Of a stretch of 64,000 bases of DNA, positions 37,691 to 51,074 are shown in pieces (position 1 is the first letter of the stretch; each line of letters starts with the position of its first letter). Under the pieces are notes generated by a model. The model was not told where the DNA came from. It ran no database searches and worked only from the letters and a program-made list of their open reading frames with translations. The DNA is from Trichoplusia ni (taxonomy: Eukaryota > Arthropoda > Insecta > Lepidoptera > Noctuidae), in contig NC_039493.1 in NCBI RefSeq assembly GCF_003590095.1, forward strand, positions 5,642,001 to 5,706,000, given 5' to 3'. Made by a program: the position numbers and the translations under genes.

Positions 37691-38215
37691 TTCCTCCTCT
37701 TTGGGAACTCAACTCTTGGTTGGTAACATTCCCTTCCATTCTGTATTAATTGTAGTCGAGAAAATACCTTACCACTGATACTAATTTAAATTTTAAATAG
37801 CATTTTACAAGTTAATTCAAACAAGGATAACACCTAAAAACAGTGTGTTTTTTAAGTCTGCATAAACGAAACTCGAAAGAGGTACAACACTACAAAAGCG
37901 AAACAAAACGAATAATTCCAGCTTTATAAATAAAACTCCTTTCTTCGAACATTAAAGTGTGCTTTATTACACTAATTAGCTCACACCTCCACTAATTAGT
38001 GTCCGTAATTATAGTTCCTTGGAACTAAGCGCCACGAATAATTCCACATTACGAAGATATATTGTCTTTTAAGAATTTGCGGCACTTCTTTTCATCAAAG
38101 AACTTTTGTTCAGTATTACAAATGAACTATTTAGAATAAAGTTCACTATGGTTTATATTTATCCCTTTTTAGTTATCTTTACGCTATTACAGTAAAAACG
38201 GAACCCCATTACTGA
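37691..38215. other. Noncoding
   Basis: No gene seen. The last 20 bases resemble a retroelement tail (see 38216-38280). Confidence 0.45.
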
Positions 38216-38280
38216 GACTCCGTTGACTGTCTATCGCGCTTCATGCATCACATGAAGCGCGATAGACAGTCAACGGAGTC
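38216..38280. repeat. Perfect 30-bp inverted repeat, 5-bp loop
   Basis: Arms GACTCCGTTGACTGTCTATC... (38216-38245) and 38251-38280 are exact reverse complements around the loop CATCA. The left flank ACGGAACCCCATTACTGA identifies the left arm as the end of an RTE-like tail; the right arm is its inverted copy. Transcribed, it would fold into a 30-bp hairpin. Confidence 0.95.
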
Positions 38281-41200
38281 AGCGCAGTCAGGTAGACAGA
38301 TGTACCTACATATTTCTGTTGCCACAACGTTTCTAAGCAACAACTATCCAACAGTTTTATTTCTCTCCCAACCATTTCCTTTATCTTTAACTTATTTATA
38401 GAAAAGCCCTCAGTGTTGCAAGTCCGACTCGTACTTTACCGGTTTTTAATATAAAAAGTTTTTTCTTGTGTGTTGGTTAATTTAAAATCGTGGAAGTAAT
38501 AAATCTTAGTCGTGGCGTGTTTTATGTAACGTTTTTTATTATGTCAGGCATGCTATGTGTTTACCTGCATAATTTTTTTCGAGTGGGAATTTAGTTTCGA
38601 AAGCATTATTAAATTAAAGCTTCATTAACATAATAATCTACTTAATAATTATTGAAAAAAGACTCGGATCCGTCTCTTTACCGAAGAAGGCATATAATAT
38701 CAGGATGCGACTAATGAAAGTGGAAAGAGCGCGGATAAAACCTCGGGGCTAATCTGATCAACAAAAACATACTTGAATTTTCTAATTAAGAAAAACTACT
38801 TTCCAAAATGCATTAGTTATTTGAAAATCAATAGTATTTTATTAAACAAATGAATGTTATGTTGACTTTCGAAAGCTTCTCCTACACTTTACTGGAATAG
38901 TTATGTACTAAAACATTCCAAACGTAAGTCAGTACAGCAAAACACAAGAAATAATTAAATACCGATGTAGCAAAACAACAATAAGAATCCAACTTGATCA
39001 ATCCGAAAACAAAACATTTACAATCGTATCTCGGAAAGTAAAAAGATACAATACAGTTCAGCATCCATATGCTTCAGTAAATAGTAATAAGTCTGATAGA
39101 CGAAAACAGGGCAAGTCGGGCACTAGGGATGGGCAAGCCCGGGACGATCCGGGAAACACTTTGTACTTACAAACAAATTGTTTTATGAACTCCGCTCGGA
39201 TGGGGGAAACAAAAACAAAGATTAATAAGCGGGGAATGGTTCACGCGTTACAGATTTACAAAGGATTTCAACAAAGGGGATCGTGTTACGGCTGATGGCT
39301 GTGTCAATGTGAGATGCGCCTCCGGCGATTACTGATCGTCATTTGTTTTGCGAGCTTCACTCATCCCGTCTGCAAAGTTGCTCATTTAATTCTTGATACT
39401 TGACGATATATTTTTTACATTTATTCTTATTTAAATCGATTAACCCACTAAGCGAAGGACAGGACTGTATTCGAATTAAAAGCAATTAATTACTTTCAAA
39501 ACAGAATGAAAAAAAAAAAGTACTTTTGAAGTTGTCAAGACTGTTAAAAACCAAGTTTTAATGTAAGTTTCATTACTCTTGAACCTGAAAAGTTTTATTA
39601 CTTACAAAAATATTTCACTGCACAAGGGTTTCACAACAAAAGAAACCCCAACCAGTTATAATCCTGTTATTGTTATGTCATAATAAAAGAAAACACATAA
39701 GAAAATAACCATAAAGTGTCCTTAATACCAAGTTTGTTGCAAAAAACTCGTAAAAGGCAACGGTTCTGTAACGGGCAGACCAATGTACTAGAAAACCGTT
39801 ATAGAGACCTTTAAATACATTTCAGGATATATCCAGAAAGGACAAATCTCTTTGATAATAGCTTTACTGGTGTTTCTCGTTCCTTTTGTTCTTTCCTTTC
39901 AAATTGAATAGAATTTGGTCTTGGGTAAAATATGACGCAAGATCAAATTTTAAGATGGTTTGATACTTTTTGGTATTTATGATTTAATTTTGGATGTTGT
40001 GCTATAAAAACCATGATATGGATAAAAATATACATCAAAAAAATATGTAAGAAAATTTTCTGTCAAACATTACTTGTCTGTTCCCGACAGTTTGAACATG
40101 TCAAAGGCATATAGGCGTAATCATTACCTGGGATATGGTAAAAAAATACAAATTACGTTCCATATTAAATGTTATTAGAAACGTTCAAAGCTATTCCCGG
40201 AACACATTAATAGAAATTTCTGGAAAATTCCCGGTGTTTTCTCCGCCCTACTCAACGTAATAAGGTAAGATCGCCAAATGAGAAGCGAAAAACCTTGTAC
40301 TTTGAGCCTAATGAACACAATCGTCCTGGAGACAAGCCTTTCGAATTCCCTGCAAATGACGAATATAGATTCCACCACCCTACACGACAACCCCAAACGA
40401 TTTTGCACCATAACCTGACACGGTAGAGTCTCTTTTACTCAAACAATCCTTGAGATTTTAGGACCTTTTTAGAAAGCATGTAAATACTTTATTGTCGCCG
40501 TATAAGCGGCCACTTAAGTAGCCAATTGTACGTGATAATAAGCAGTTGTTTTTTTCCTGTATTAAATAATCTAAAAAAGAGCAGTCTTGACTGTCATCAA
40601 AGCTGCTCAAATATCTACATAATATCTTAAGTAACTCAACATGTATAACAAATGTTTAACGTGTATTTTCGCGCGCTAAATATACGACCAAGTAGTTATA
40701 AATCCAGAAATGGACTGGATTCAGTACATTCGTAAAGCTGAGTCGAAATCACACGATATCTTTTCGTTTGTCCCATTGCCGTACCACGGGTGATAAAATT
40801 AAATTAAACAGCCGACGTTTTTAGTCTGTTAATCAAAAATCACCCCTTAGTATGAAGTATTGTTAGACATGTATTAGTTAATGGGGAAATCAAACATATA
40901 CCATAGATGTCTTGAGTTTACAGGAAGGTTAAATAATTTAATAAATTTATTTTATGTACTTACTCTCAATCTAACTTAGTCAGTTGTTTAAACGTGGCAC
41001 ATGTTTTTTTTTTGTAAATCTCAAATTACCCAATATTTTTTGGAATTTTCACACTCTGAAGGGTAAATAGAATAATCAACACGAAAAAAGTTACAGTTAG
41101 CCGGTTTTAATTTTATTACATCTATCATACCTACAATACAAGTATCTTATATTTATAGAGTATCTTATTTCGTCGTACGTCTGCATATTTATCGTGTAGC

Positions 41201-41477
41201 GTATGTACTAACAACCTTATAACAACAGCAGCTTTCCATTATATATCTTGTATAGAGTCGATCATTTTGCTTCCTTTGTTGTTTTTTTAATGTGGAACAA
41301 GAAAGAGCTATTGTCTCTACCCATTCTGCAAACAATAGTCGATGTCCGACCTAACTCGTTGTATGAGGATTTTTCTAGGAATTAACTGAATATGCAACTA
41401 CTTTTTCTATTTCGAGTTCTTCCCCTTTCAATTGTTCACTACCCCTTGTAATTTTTTTAGACGACTCTCTCATTAAA
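38281..41477. other. Noncoding; nothing firm
   Basis: No coding signal. A scrap at 38686-38735 (AAGGCATATAATATCAGGATGCGACTAATG, GAGCGCGGAT) may be a remnant of the repeat at 22624-22906. Confidence 0.45.
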
Positions 41478-41605
41478 AATCTTAATTCTTTTGTAGCGGG
41501 GGTTTCACGAACATTCAAGTCACATACATGCACAAAGACACCCAGAGTCAAGACAAACGTTAGTGGATCACACAAATGCTTGTCGTACGCGGGGATCGAA
41601 CCCAA
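41478..41605 (-). repeat. SINE fragment, tRNA-derived, family 1
   Basis: The minus strand has box B GGTTCGATCCC (41602-41592) and body words shared with 45000-45080 and 62845-62950 (CACATGCACAA, AACATTCAAGTCACAT, GACACCCAG on the + strand). The tRNA-like head beyond box B is missing, so this copy is truncated at its start. Confidence 0.7.
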
Positions 41606-41814
41606 AATTTTATTTAATCAATAACTGTATAAAAAAATACATTTCGTTTCAATCAATCACGTGCCTTGTACCTGTCAGGGCTGTCAGCTTCATACATGAG
41701 CCAGGTGACATTAATAAAATCTAGTTTGAGTGTCCTAAGACGCCTCGTATTTATTAGATTCTATGTTATGGTACATTTTATCAATAATCCGATTAGTAGA
41801 CATACGTGCACGTG
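41606..41814. other. Noncoding
   Basis: Nothing recognised. Confidence 0.5.
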
Positions 41815-41960
41815 ACACCAGCGCGGTCCAGTAATGATGCCGCGGCCAAACTTAGTGGCGGCCACCAAAATTAATTACACAGCCGACGTAATTAATCGGT
41901 CCATTGTAGAACCGGTCGCGGCCGGTTATAGCGGGTTATGACCGCCTGAAACTGGTTCGT
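41815..41960. promoter_or_regulatory. GC-rich island with paired TAATTA sites; possible enhancer
   Basis: A GC-rich patch in AT-rich surroundings. It contains a perfect 9-bp inverted repeat ATTAATTAC (41870-41878) / GTAATTAAT (41888-41896), each with the TAATTA core bound by many homeodomains. It also has a CACGTG E-box at about 41811-41816 and a near-palindrome ACCGGTCGCGGCCGGT at about 41910. No gene is nearby. The regulatory reading is inference from site content alone. Confidence 0.2.
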
Positions 41961-42094
41961 CATTGATTTATAATTGTTCAGTGTTTATTCTATTACTCCA
42001 TTATTATTTTTATGGGGTGTGACATTTGAATGGTGCGATTATTTTTCTTAAGTTAATAAGCCGGTTTATTTTCAAAAATCATTATACCTACTAG

Positions 42095-42230
42095 GATTTT
42101 CCCAACTATGTTTTGGTCGGCTTCCAGTATAACCGACTTCAGCTAAATACCAGTGTTTTACAAGGAGCGACTGCCTATCTGACCTCCTCAACCCAGTTAC
42201 TTGGGCAACACAATACCCTTAGACTGGACT
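42095..42230 (-). repeat. LINE 3' tail, copy 2
   Basis: Inverted relative of 20165-20420: CCCAACTATG, GGTCGGCTTCCAGT, AAATACCAGTGTTTTACAAGGAGCGACTGCCTATCTGACCTCCTCAACCCAGTTACTTGGGCAACACAATACC in that order on the + strand. Confidence 0.8.
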
Positions 42231-44984
42231 TAAATAGACACTTTTTAAATGCTGAAAATTTCTGTTTGTACCTCTGAAACCCAAACTGAGATTAAACCTG
42301 TGTTTTGGGAATAAGTTATTATTAAGTAATCTGTTATGTTAAAACAAGTTATTATGACAATAATTGAGCTAGCTGAAATCACATTTTCAATAATGGTACC
42401 CAAATTGCACATAGTTTTACAACTATGTTACTCAGTTGCAGAGCAACCAGTAATTAAATGTTGTGGCCGTGTTAATTAATTATGATTAAATTGAATTAAT
42501 TATACGAGTCTGTTTGCGGTTGGCGGGTATAGCCTATTTAGGTGTTAGTTATAATTTGCTAAACTATTTAGGTAAATGTTATATAATTTGCATGCGTTTC
42601 AGTAATGGGTAAAATGGTCAGACATTAGATTAGTAGAAAATTTATGGACATGAAGAAATAGGTTATAAAGTGTAAATTCACTCGAATGATTAAATAATTA
42701 AATCTAAAAGCACTTTTTATAGTAATAACAGCACTACATCGACATCGTAAGCTATTTTAAATATGCGTTTCCAAAGGTTAAAAATGGAAATCTATCACTA
42801 TTTTATCTATCGGTTGATATTAATCGATAGGATGTAAGTGCAAACTAATTGGCAAAGATCTTCTAATTTAGAACAGAATACAAGAAAAATCCTTGGTAAA
42901 ACGAAAACCAAGTTTAAATCCTAAATCCTTCGTAAAACGCTTGAAAATAGAGTGTAAGTACTATTTTCTTTAGTACAACACATCGTTTTGTCTCCAAATA
43001 ACACTTGCACTAACAAAAGACTACATCAATTGATGGAACTCTCTCAGCTCTCAAAAAGCGTAAAGTAACACAACGCTTAAACGATCAGCTGTTACTACTT
43101 AAACATGCCATTTAAAAGTAAACTGTAACGAAAGGGAATTGGGTTGGTTTTTGCTTGCTTGTCCATTTTAAACTACTCAAACACGGGTATATGGAGCGTG
43201 TAAAATCGTTTGATATTTCGGGTGTTGAAGTCTGTAAGTGTTTGGTCTAAATTTTGTTGGTAAGAGGACAATTTAAAAGCGTAAACATATATTATATTGC
43301 TTTCTCTAGAACTAGAATACACAATCAGAAGGCATTGTATTATTTTGCGTAATCTTCAAAATCAGGCTACAGAGTAGGCAAATCAATATGAGGTTTCCTT
43401 GTTTTTAATTGTCTAAGAAAGACAATAGGAACAAAGTCTCTATTTATTCAAACGAGCAACTTTTTTCTTAGAAAGAAATTTATTTTATCTTAAAGAATTC
43501 TTTGAAAAAAAGATATTGTATCCAAGAAAGATTGTCAGTTTTACTTATTTCCTCAATTGCCACCATTCCTTGCAATACTCAAGTTCCGAAATCAATATTT
43601 TAGCTAAACGTGCCCAATTTTACCTGGGGTAATTAATTCATTACCTAATGAACCCCTCTGTACGGTGCCCTGATTCCAAATTTTCTGCGTAACGATCCAA
43701 TTTTAGACTACCTATATCTACCTATACCTATATCGTTTTGGTTAAGATAATTTTGAAGTTTTTGATTGAGGAAATGTGTAGTTAGCGACAGTCTTACAAA
43801 ATCTATCATGGATGCTATTGTCTATATATTGGGTAAAATAAAAACATTAATCACTTATCATTCGTAGTCTAGTCTGTAGAAAACTTTATTGATGGGTTCA
43901 ACAGAGAAAAATAACAATACACGAAATTTTAGATAGACAAATAACCTATACATACTTCTCAATAATAGTGAATCATATCAAAAACCTCTAATTTATCTGA
44001 CGAAAAACTTAACTCTGTAATTCCCCTTAAAATATGAGACCCATATTCGAAACTTTCAAACTTGGGAAGTTTTAACAAAACAGCCGAAACTCCGGAACGT
44101 TAAGATCAAGACGTTTCTATTGTAATAGTGGAGAGGACTTGAACTATGAGAAATCACTAACTTTATAATCTGTTCCTTTTTGAGGCTTGTGTAGAGGTCA
44201 ATGATTGAGTATTTGGTGTAATTTATCAAGTGCTATAGTCCCGTTTTATGTGGATACCTTAGCATGTTATTGTGGATTGGATGCCAAGCTGAAACAATTC
44301 TTTTTATACTTTTTCAAGGTTATAGTCAATATGCACTTTCAGAATTGACAAAACGTGAAGAATCTCATTCGTTTTTATAAGTATGCCTAGATACTTAGTT
44401 TGATAAGATGCAAAATGTGATTCATTATTAATCGTGAAGTAATTTAAATAATAAATAATACTTGAATCTGTGTTTGCCAACAGGAATTCGAAGAAATTTT
44501 CTTCTATGTAATAATTTTGGAAACATATTCTAGTGTTCCCAACAATGTCATTAATTTGTCAAGTTTTACCCTAAAGTAAATTTTCCCATCTCAAATCATT
44601 GTTCCCTAAAATTAATATAACCGTTCTAATTACCTTGAAGATTTCAACCTCGTCTTCTTGGCGCACATTTTAATTACGCCAAAGATATTTAATATGTGAA
44701 GGACCTTAAATACTTCGTAGAGTTTCCCTTTGCCTTCTAGGCATACTTTCTAAATATTATATTAAGTTCGTCCACTTGACATTTTCCTTTGCCTTATAAC
44801 GTTTTATTTATGAGCCATTGAGCTCACGCAAAAAATAACTTGAGATATTTTGAGGTAGTCCAGATCAGTTATACAAAATAGGTGAACCTGATACCTAAAG
44901 GAAACTTGAAACTACCTTTATAATGACAAAAAGCCGAATGAAGAATACCCACATATATTATTATACAAAGAATAATTTTGTTGA
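42231..44984. other. Noncoding; nothing recognised
   Basis: About 2.7 kb of AT-rich DNA without frames, repeats or sites that I could support. Confidence 0.5.
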
Positions 44985-45140
44985 GAGGGATTTTTCTCAT
45001 ACTCAAATCACATGCACAAGGAAACCTAGACTTAAAAGATGCATGCACAGAAACGCCTGTCCTAGGGATCGAATCCAGGAAACGTCGCTCAAATTGGGTT
45101 TGACATGGTGACTTCAACCCCTCAGCTATCCGTCCTATGA
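44985..45140 (-). repeat. SINE, family 1, near-complete head
   Basis: On the minus strand a box-A-like TAGCTGAGGGG (about 45128-45118) precedes box B GGATTCGATCCCT (about 45076-45064), followed by the body shared with 41478-41605. The spacing is a little longer than in tRNAs. Confidence 0.65.
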
Positions 45141-46719
45141 CCTACATCGTACACGTTCTATTACAATCGCTTTTGAATGATATGTATCCTCTTTTCTAAT
45201 ATCCCCATGTGCAAGTCGACCCAAACTGGGAATATTCCCCTGACGTATGCCCAGGGTACACTAATCACAATGTACCCTGCTCACACTTGACCTGATAAAC
45301 CCCTTTCCTTAATCTCGGACTATTTCAAAAAGACAGTTTGCGGCTGACAGTGGACGTATCTTTTTCACTTTACGACTGTTTGTTTAGGGGAAGTTTGCTT
45401 CGGTTTAGCTAGACAGATGGGCTACTTTCCTTGTGTTATATGGAAAGGTTATGGTGGAATAAGGGAATAGTGTTATTCTATGATTTATGGGTAAATTGAC
45501 AACTTTTTTGCACCTATGACAACAGATATTTTGGTGTGATATCAAGTCTTTGAAAAACCTGACGGAACAAGGAGGATCGATAATTTATTGCCCAACAAGA
45601 GCGACATGCAAAACCATGCGAAACCAAAAAACAATATTTGTGTGACACAAGAAAATGCTTAATTTTTTAAACATCGTCGTTATTTTTTATCAAATTAATA
45701 AAATGACCTTCAATAGACACGCTTTACATATCACATATACCTTTCTTTTGTCCCAACTAGGAACAAACAAGGCGAACCGAAGTATTTGTGCTGATCTGTT
45801 TTGAACTTGATTCAAACAAAACAAACTTGGTTTTTGACGAGAATACGATTTCGTTGTCATGGATTTACATTTTCCATTAGGTAAATGGGGGAAATTGACA
45901 TTTTCCTCAATACTGTTAGTGGTTGAACTTTATGCAACTACTATTAAATTATTGTTTGTTTGGCATTTAAGTGCCAATATTAATCAAATAGAATACAATT
46001 GGAGATGGTTAACATTTTGATATACATTCTGCATTTACTGATTCGTTCGAATAGCGAGCAATAAGAATAAAGTGCTACGCCGTAACTGGCTACGACGTAG
46101 CTTTTTGCTACAATATTCGTATCTCAGAATAGGATGTCATATGTTTATATGAATGTTAAATGGTCCATCTTTTGTTTTTTATGCTTTATAAACCATATGC
46201 GTTTAAGTGGTAGTATTATGTTGATTTACTTTGTATATTCACCAACAGTTTTAGTGTTTTCGTGGAAATGATTAGTCCAAATTGTGAGCAATAGATTATC
46301 GGGACAGAAGTAACCATTCCCCATTTATTTACTCGTGATGCCAAGAATAGTTGCCGTAATATCATATTTTCTTACAAGGAAAATGTCTTATTAATATTAG
46401 CCCATTTCCTACTTTATTATTGTTAGGGACAGTTACCAAATAGACAAGTTACGCCGGCTTATAAGTCTCCAGATTACAGAAAGTCAGACGGAGTGAAACG
46501 TGCTTATTGGCGGTCCGACGAGCCGTAATGCCATAATTTCGGATAATCATACGTTGGAATAAAGAGTCCCGTAAATATCCTACTTATGGTGTTAGTACTA
46601 GATATATGTTATGTCAGAGTAATTCTTGTCTCATATCATGAAAGTAATGAACTATTACGTATTATGTAGTACATAAATTGTTGTTCTTAGTATTCATCTT
46701 AAGTTATATATATATTAGA
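45141..46719. other. Noncoding; nothing recognised
   Basis: A short patch at 46073-46120 has repeated GCTACG/CGTAGC words that pair locally (CTACGCCGTAACTGGCTACGACGTAGC). Nothing else was seen. Confidence 0.45.
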
Positions 46720-46911
46720 CTAGCTGTTTCCGGCGGTTTCACCCGCTTAGTATTTTTTTTTCTTTCCCGCATTTTTCCATATATTCTCACCGTTTAAACC
46801 TTCCGTGGACTGATAAGAATATTTAAAGACTAAAATTAGCCAAATCGGTTCAGCCATTCTCGAGTTTTAGTGAGACTAACGAACAGCAATTCATTTTTAT
46901 ATATAAGAAGA
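46720..46911 (-). mobile_element. 192-bp non-autonomous Helitron-like element
   Basis: The minus strand starts TCTTCTTATATATAAAAATG after an A, continues GCTGTTCGTTAGTCTCACTAAAACTCGAGAA and GTTTAAACGGTGAGAA, and ends GCGGGTGAAACCGC C GGAAACAG CTAG followed by T. This gives TC start, hairpin, CTAG end and A/T target. Its 5' part matches 23911-24080, next to the Helitron helicase relic. Confidence 0.75.
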
Positions 46912-47257
46912 TATAATCAGATAGCAAATAAGATATGAAGGATAAAAAAAGGGAAATATTTATACCTTTTTTTGGGATAAATTTATTTTGAATCTTAAAT
47001 AGTAATTTTTCGTAACATTGCTGACATCATTGCACACCAATTTATCTCTATATATGTTTTTTACCATATAAAATCTAAAAATACAAATAAAAACATCTAT
47101 CACACGTAATTTATACGCAATTATCACTAAAATATACTGCCAATACTTAGTCAGATTTATGACGCGCATAAACGTAAATATAGCCTGAACGACGAATAGC
47201 CAAAAAAAAGCATTATGCGATATCAACAAGAAAAAATAATACAAAAAATGGTGGTTC
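46912..47257. other. Noncoding
   Basis: A 94-codon hydrophobic frame on the minus strand (46960-47244) is taken as chance from AT-rich DNA. Confidence 0.45.
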
Positions 47258-47333
47258 CCTTGGACTTGAACAAATGAACTCAGCCAGATATTAAAGGCAC
47301 CTTGGTTAACTAGACCATGATGCCGTCAACTAG
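47258..47333 (-). repeat. tRNA-like SINE head
   Basis: The minus strand has TGGTCTAGTTAACCA (box A) and, about 30 bases on, GTTCAAGTCC (47271-47262, box B). It lacks the pairing expected of a functional tRNA, and the + strand side runs into AT-rich sequence. Confidence 0.45.
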
Positions 47334-50300
47334 TGATGTTGCGGATATTTCGGACACGTATTTTATAAATATGTTTCGAATATATTTGTGCTCGATATTT
47401 AATTCTAGATCCACATATTTCCAAACATTCGGATATTATCGGTTATATTTTTTTGTTTGGTAAGTAAATACCCTTTTAAAATATTCTGACTTGTCATAGC
47501 CGCGTAAAAAATAAAACACAATTGTCAAGTTTCGGATATATCTTATATAATAAGACAATTTCCCAAAAATTGTTGTTTCGGATATTCGCAATTTTGGATT
47601 AAGGGTGCGAAGATTTATGGCATCTCTAGTATCATCAGTCATTCCTGACTCCTGCGTTACCATATCAATTCATCACAGTCACAAAATTAAGGAAAACTCA
47701 AAGAATATTGTGTATAAAATGAATATCTTAATGTGTTGTTGATGTGACGAACATAATGACACGAGAATATTTTTTATCTCATTCTACGATGATTTACGAA
47801 GATTAATGATGGTTGAATATACATAGAACAAAATAACAAGTACGAGTGAATTTAGTTTGGAAACTATCATTAAAAGTTAAGGTAATTTATTCCAGATTAA
47901 ATTAGTAAGTTCCAGTCAAAATAAAATGGCGCATGACACTTTAACCTATGGAGTTTCTTGCCGGTTCTTTTCGATGGGTATGACCATCATTTTAGACCGT
48001 ACTGTGATTGCACGTTACATAAAAGCTTGTTTCCAAAACATAAAAAAATATTTGGTACTTAATCAAATCAAAATGAAGTGTTATTTTTTCTTACAGTCTT
48101 TAAAAGGCGCTTAATAAGCGTTCGATTACAGTACTAAGTGCGCAGTTCCAAAATGTCGCTTCTCCACGTTCTAAATGTTCACCAAAAAGTTAATATTCTA
48201 GGCCTTATAAATTTTATCTACAGTTTATAAATATCAAAATAAAATTATTACTGTCTTCTATCTCTCGTAAAGTCACTCACAACTTGTATTCAAACCGTAA
48301 TATTAAAACCCGCCTTTTCTCCCACATAAGGAATAACACACATCTCATTATGTGTAAGAGTTTCCTGAATAAACCATTATATTGTCGAGAGCATCCTGTA
48401 TACAACTCCACTGAAAATAATGGCGGGAACTCGCCCTTAGCAACACGCTCGAAACGAATATTTATTTGTTAATGTGTGGTCGTACGATTTAGTATAAAAA
48501 TCATATTAAAGTAGAGTTGCTGTAAAGTTTGTGTCGTTTTAATTTTTAAACAGAAAAGTCAAGTTTCTTTGCTTTCATTTTGAGTTATTTTTGAAATAAT
48601 GTTTCGGAGCCTTATTTCTATGGCTAAGAAAAGTAATATATTTTCTATCTACCTTTGCATACTATATCCAACAGCTAGAAAAAGGTCTCTCCCAAATTAA
48701 AATGTTGAAGTAAAATTTTATAAAAATATCGAATTTTTGATCCTGGGAGGTGAACAACGTAACTTAACAAGAGAATCTCGATAATTAAAAAAAATACATT
48801 ATGTTTTCTTAATGCAAATGAAGAAAAAGAGTGTTCTTCAGAGATAAATACAAGGTCATCTTACAAGGGAGGGAAAGAGGCCTCTTGAAGGCCGTAGGTT
48901 TGCCAAAAAAACTTTATTGATAAGAGAGCCCATACTATTTCATTAGCGACGACTAACGTTCGCAACACTGATAAAGTTCCTTGTTTCATAATCAGCAAAA
49001 CAATCTGAAGTTAGTCATCATTACGTAACGAGGAAATACAGGATCTGAAGAACATAAGCTGGTTAGCTGGGGACAAAACATTATTTATATTTTTTCTACT
49101 AAACTATACATTTTATTGGAAAAGGCCATGAAATAATGGTTGGTAACGGATAGGCCAAGAAGCTCGAAGATTAAGTTCGACTTGCGACGCCGCGAGCATA
49201 ATAATTTATCGAAAAATAAGATAATATACAACAACAACAAAATAATGAAATGACAGGCTGCTATAAATAAAACTCTCCCTCTATTACAAACTCTACATTT
49301 AAGAGACAATCTAAAATTATCACCCACTGGACTGGAAGCATCACGAAGGACAAAAGGGCACAAGCTATCAGGCCAACGAAACAATAACTCACCTTAATTA
49401 CAAACAAACAGTAATTATCACCTCGATGATACACAAACAATTCGACCTGATCGTCACGCGGCAAGCCACTTACCCCGTAACACAAGAGTACCCCTTCCCC
49501 TTTCCCCGTCACAAGATACCCCCTTTACCTCTTACCCCGGATGCGAGATGCTTTTGTTAGAGAGCGGATAAAAGGTCGCAATAAGCATATTTATTGTATC
49601 GTGAAATGTGAATCCATTTGTTATAAGCCCGCTGGTGACTGGTTCTTCCGTACCGCGCTAAGTGATTAGACCCAGTGTTCAAAATGAATATTAATTTTAA
49701 ATAACTGTTTCGGTGAAGTCCAGTCATATTACACTAGTTACTGAATGGAAATAAACACCTTTCTCCTAGACAACAAAAGTCTATCCGAAAAAAATATGTG
49801 GTACTATGTTTGTTTTAATGCGAATTATTAATGGTATGAATTTTAAGTAAGCCCAATTTTCAATTATGCTGGTTGGGTTTTCTTGTTGTTCAATTCTATA
49901 CAAAAAAAATATTATAATATGACCAAGACCCCTTTTAAAAGTGTCACATAAAATGACGACCACAAGAGTAAGAGTACCTTTAGGATCGTCCAAACAGCGT
50001 AAAACCTCAGAGAGCAGTGAGGAACAAACAGTTGACAGGAGCTTTTAACAAATAGGTTCACATTTCACGACACAACAAATATTTCTGAATTCAATGGATT
50101 TTACATGAATGTCATTTTATAATCGTACCTAACATTTATCTAAGTATATTTATCTTCATAAAAGGTAATTATCTTTAACTGTTGTGGAAATTAGCAAAAG
50201 TGGCCTTATTAAGCCAGTGTTATAGAAAATTAAGTGCCTGTCAAACTCGCGACACTAAACGATCCATACAAATAAGCTTAAGTAAAATATTCCCTGTAAT

Positions 50301-51074
50301 ATATGTAATGCCCTGTAATATGATGATGTTAGAACTAACCGTTGCTTACACGGAACTTTTTTCAGCATACCTAGTCATACCATTAACAAAAAAATAATTT
50401 TAACTTCTTATCTATCACAGTTTATTAGATACAGCCAGATACACCCAAAAACTATTAGTCAACCCAAAAAAAAAACGATTAAAAATTAAAGTTCAGCTTA
50501 AATCACAAATTTCAGTATAAAACTACAATAAAACAGTATTTATTTACAGCCAACCATACATAACAAGTTAAACACAAACTAAACTGAATAGAAAAGTTTA
50601 CTCTAACATAAAATAGTGGGGGAAAGTCTTGAGAATTTTTCACTAAACAAAATCGCAGACTCTTTGTTTGTTGACACCTTAATATTTACTCGACTGCGCT
50701 GAAGCCAAGAGGGTAATTCATTCTGCGCGTGTGAGTGTAGCACACGTAATAACTGACTTGGAAAATACTGGGGAAATAGAAAAATGTAGAGTTGGACGTA
50801 GTGAGGATTTTTCGAAATAATATTAGTTTTGGAAAGGGGTAAATAATAGAAACAATGGTTAGAAAATACTATAAGAAGAAACTAAAGGGGTGGATTATGG
50901 AAATAATTTTATGTAAACATATCGATTATCATAGTCAGTTTTGGAGTTTATTTTTTCCTGGTATAAGTTCTAGTTTCTTTTAAATTTATCAGTTATTCTC
51001 ATTAATGACGCACATACAATTGATCAAATTAAAAGACGAGAAGCTCAGTGTTTTGGAACGCACTTTAAATTTTG
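47334..51074. other. Noncoding; nothing recognised
   Basis: Several short overlapping frames (for example 49085-49512, minus) have no recognisable content. 47334-47660 contains many GGATAT/ATATCC words, with no clear periodic repeat. Confidence 0.45.

Noticed and set aside
46960..47244. 94-codon hydrophobic minus-strand frame
   Set aside because: AT-rich DNA readily yields Phe/Ile/Leu/Tyr-rich frames; no other coding sign.
47258..47333. Functional tRNA gene
   Set aside because: Only promoter-box resemblance; arms do not pair properly and there is no terminator run at the expected place.
49085..49512. Overlapping minus-strand frames of 83 and 99 codons
   Set aside because: Different frames over the same DNA, hydrophobic by composition, no recognisable motif.
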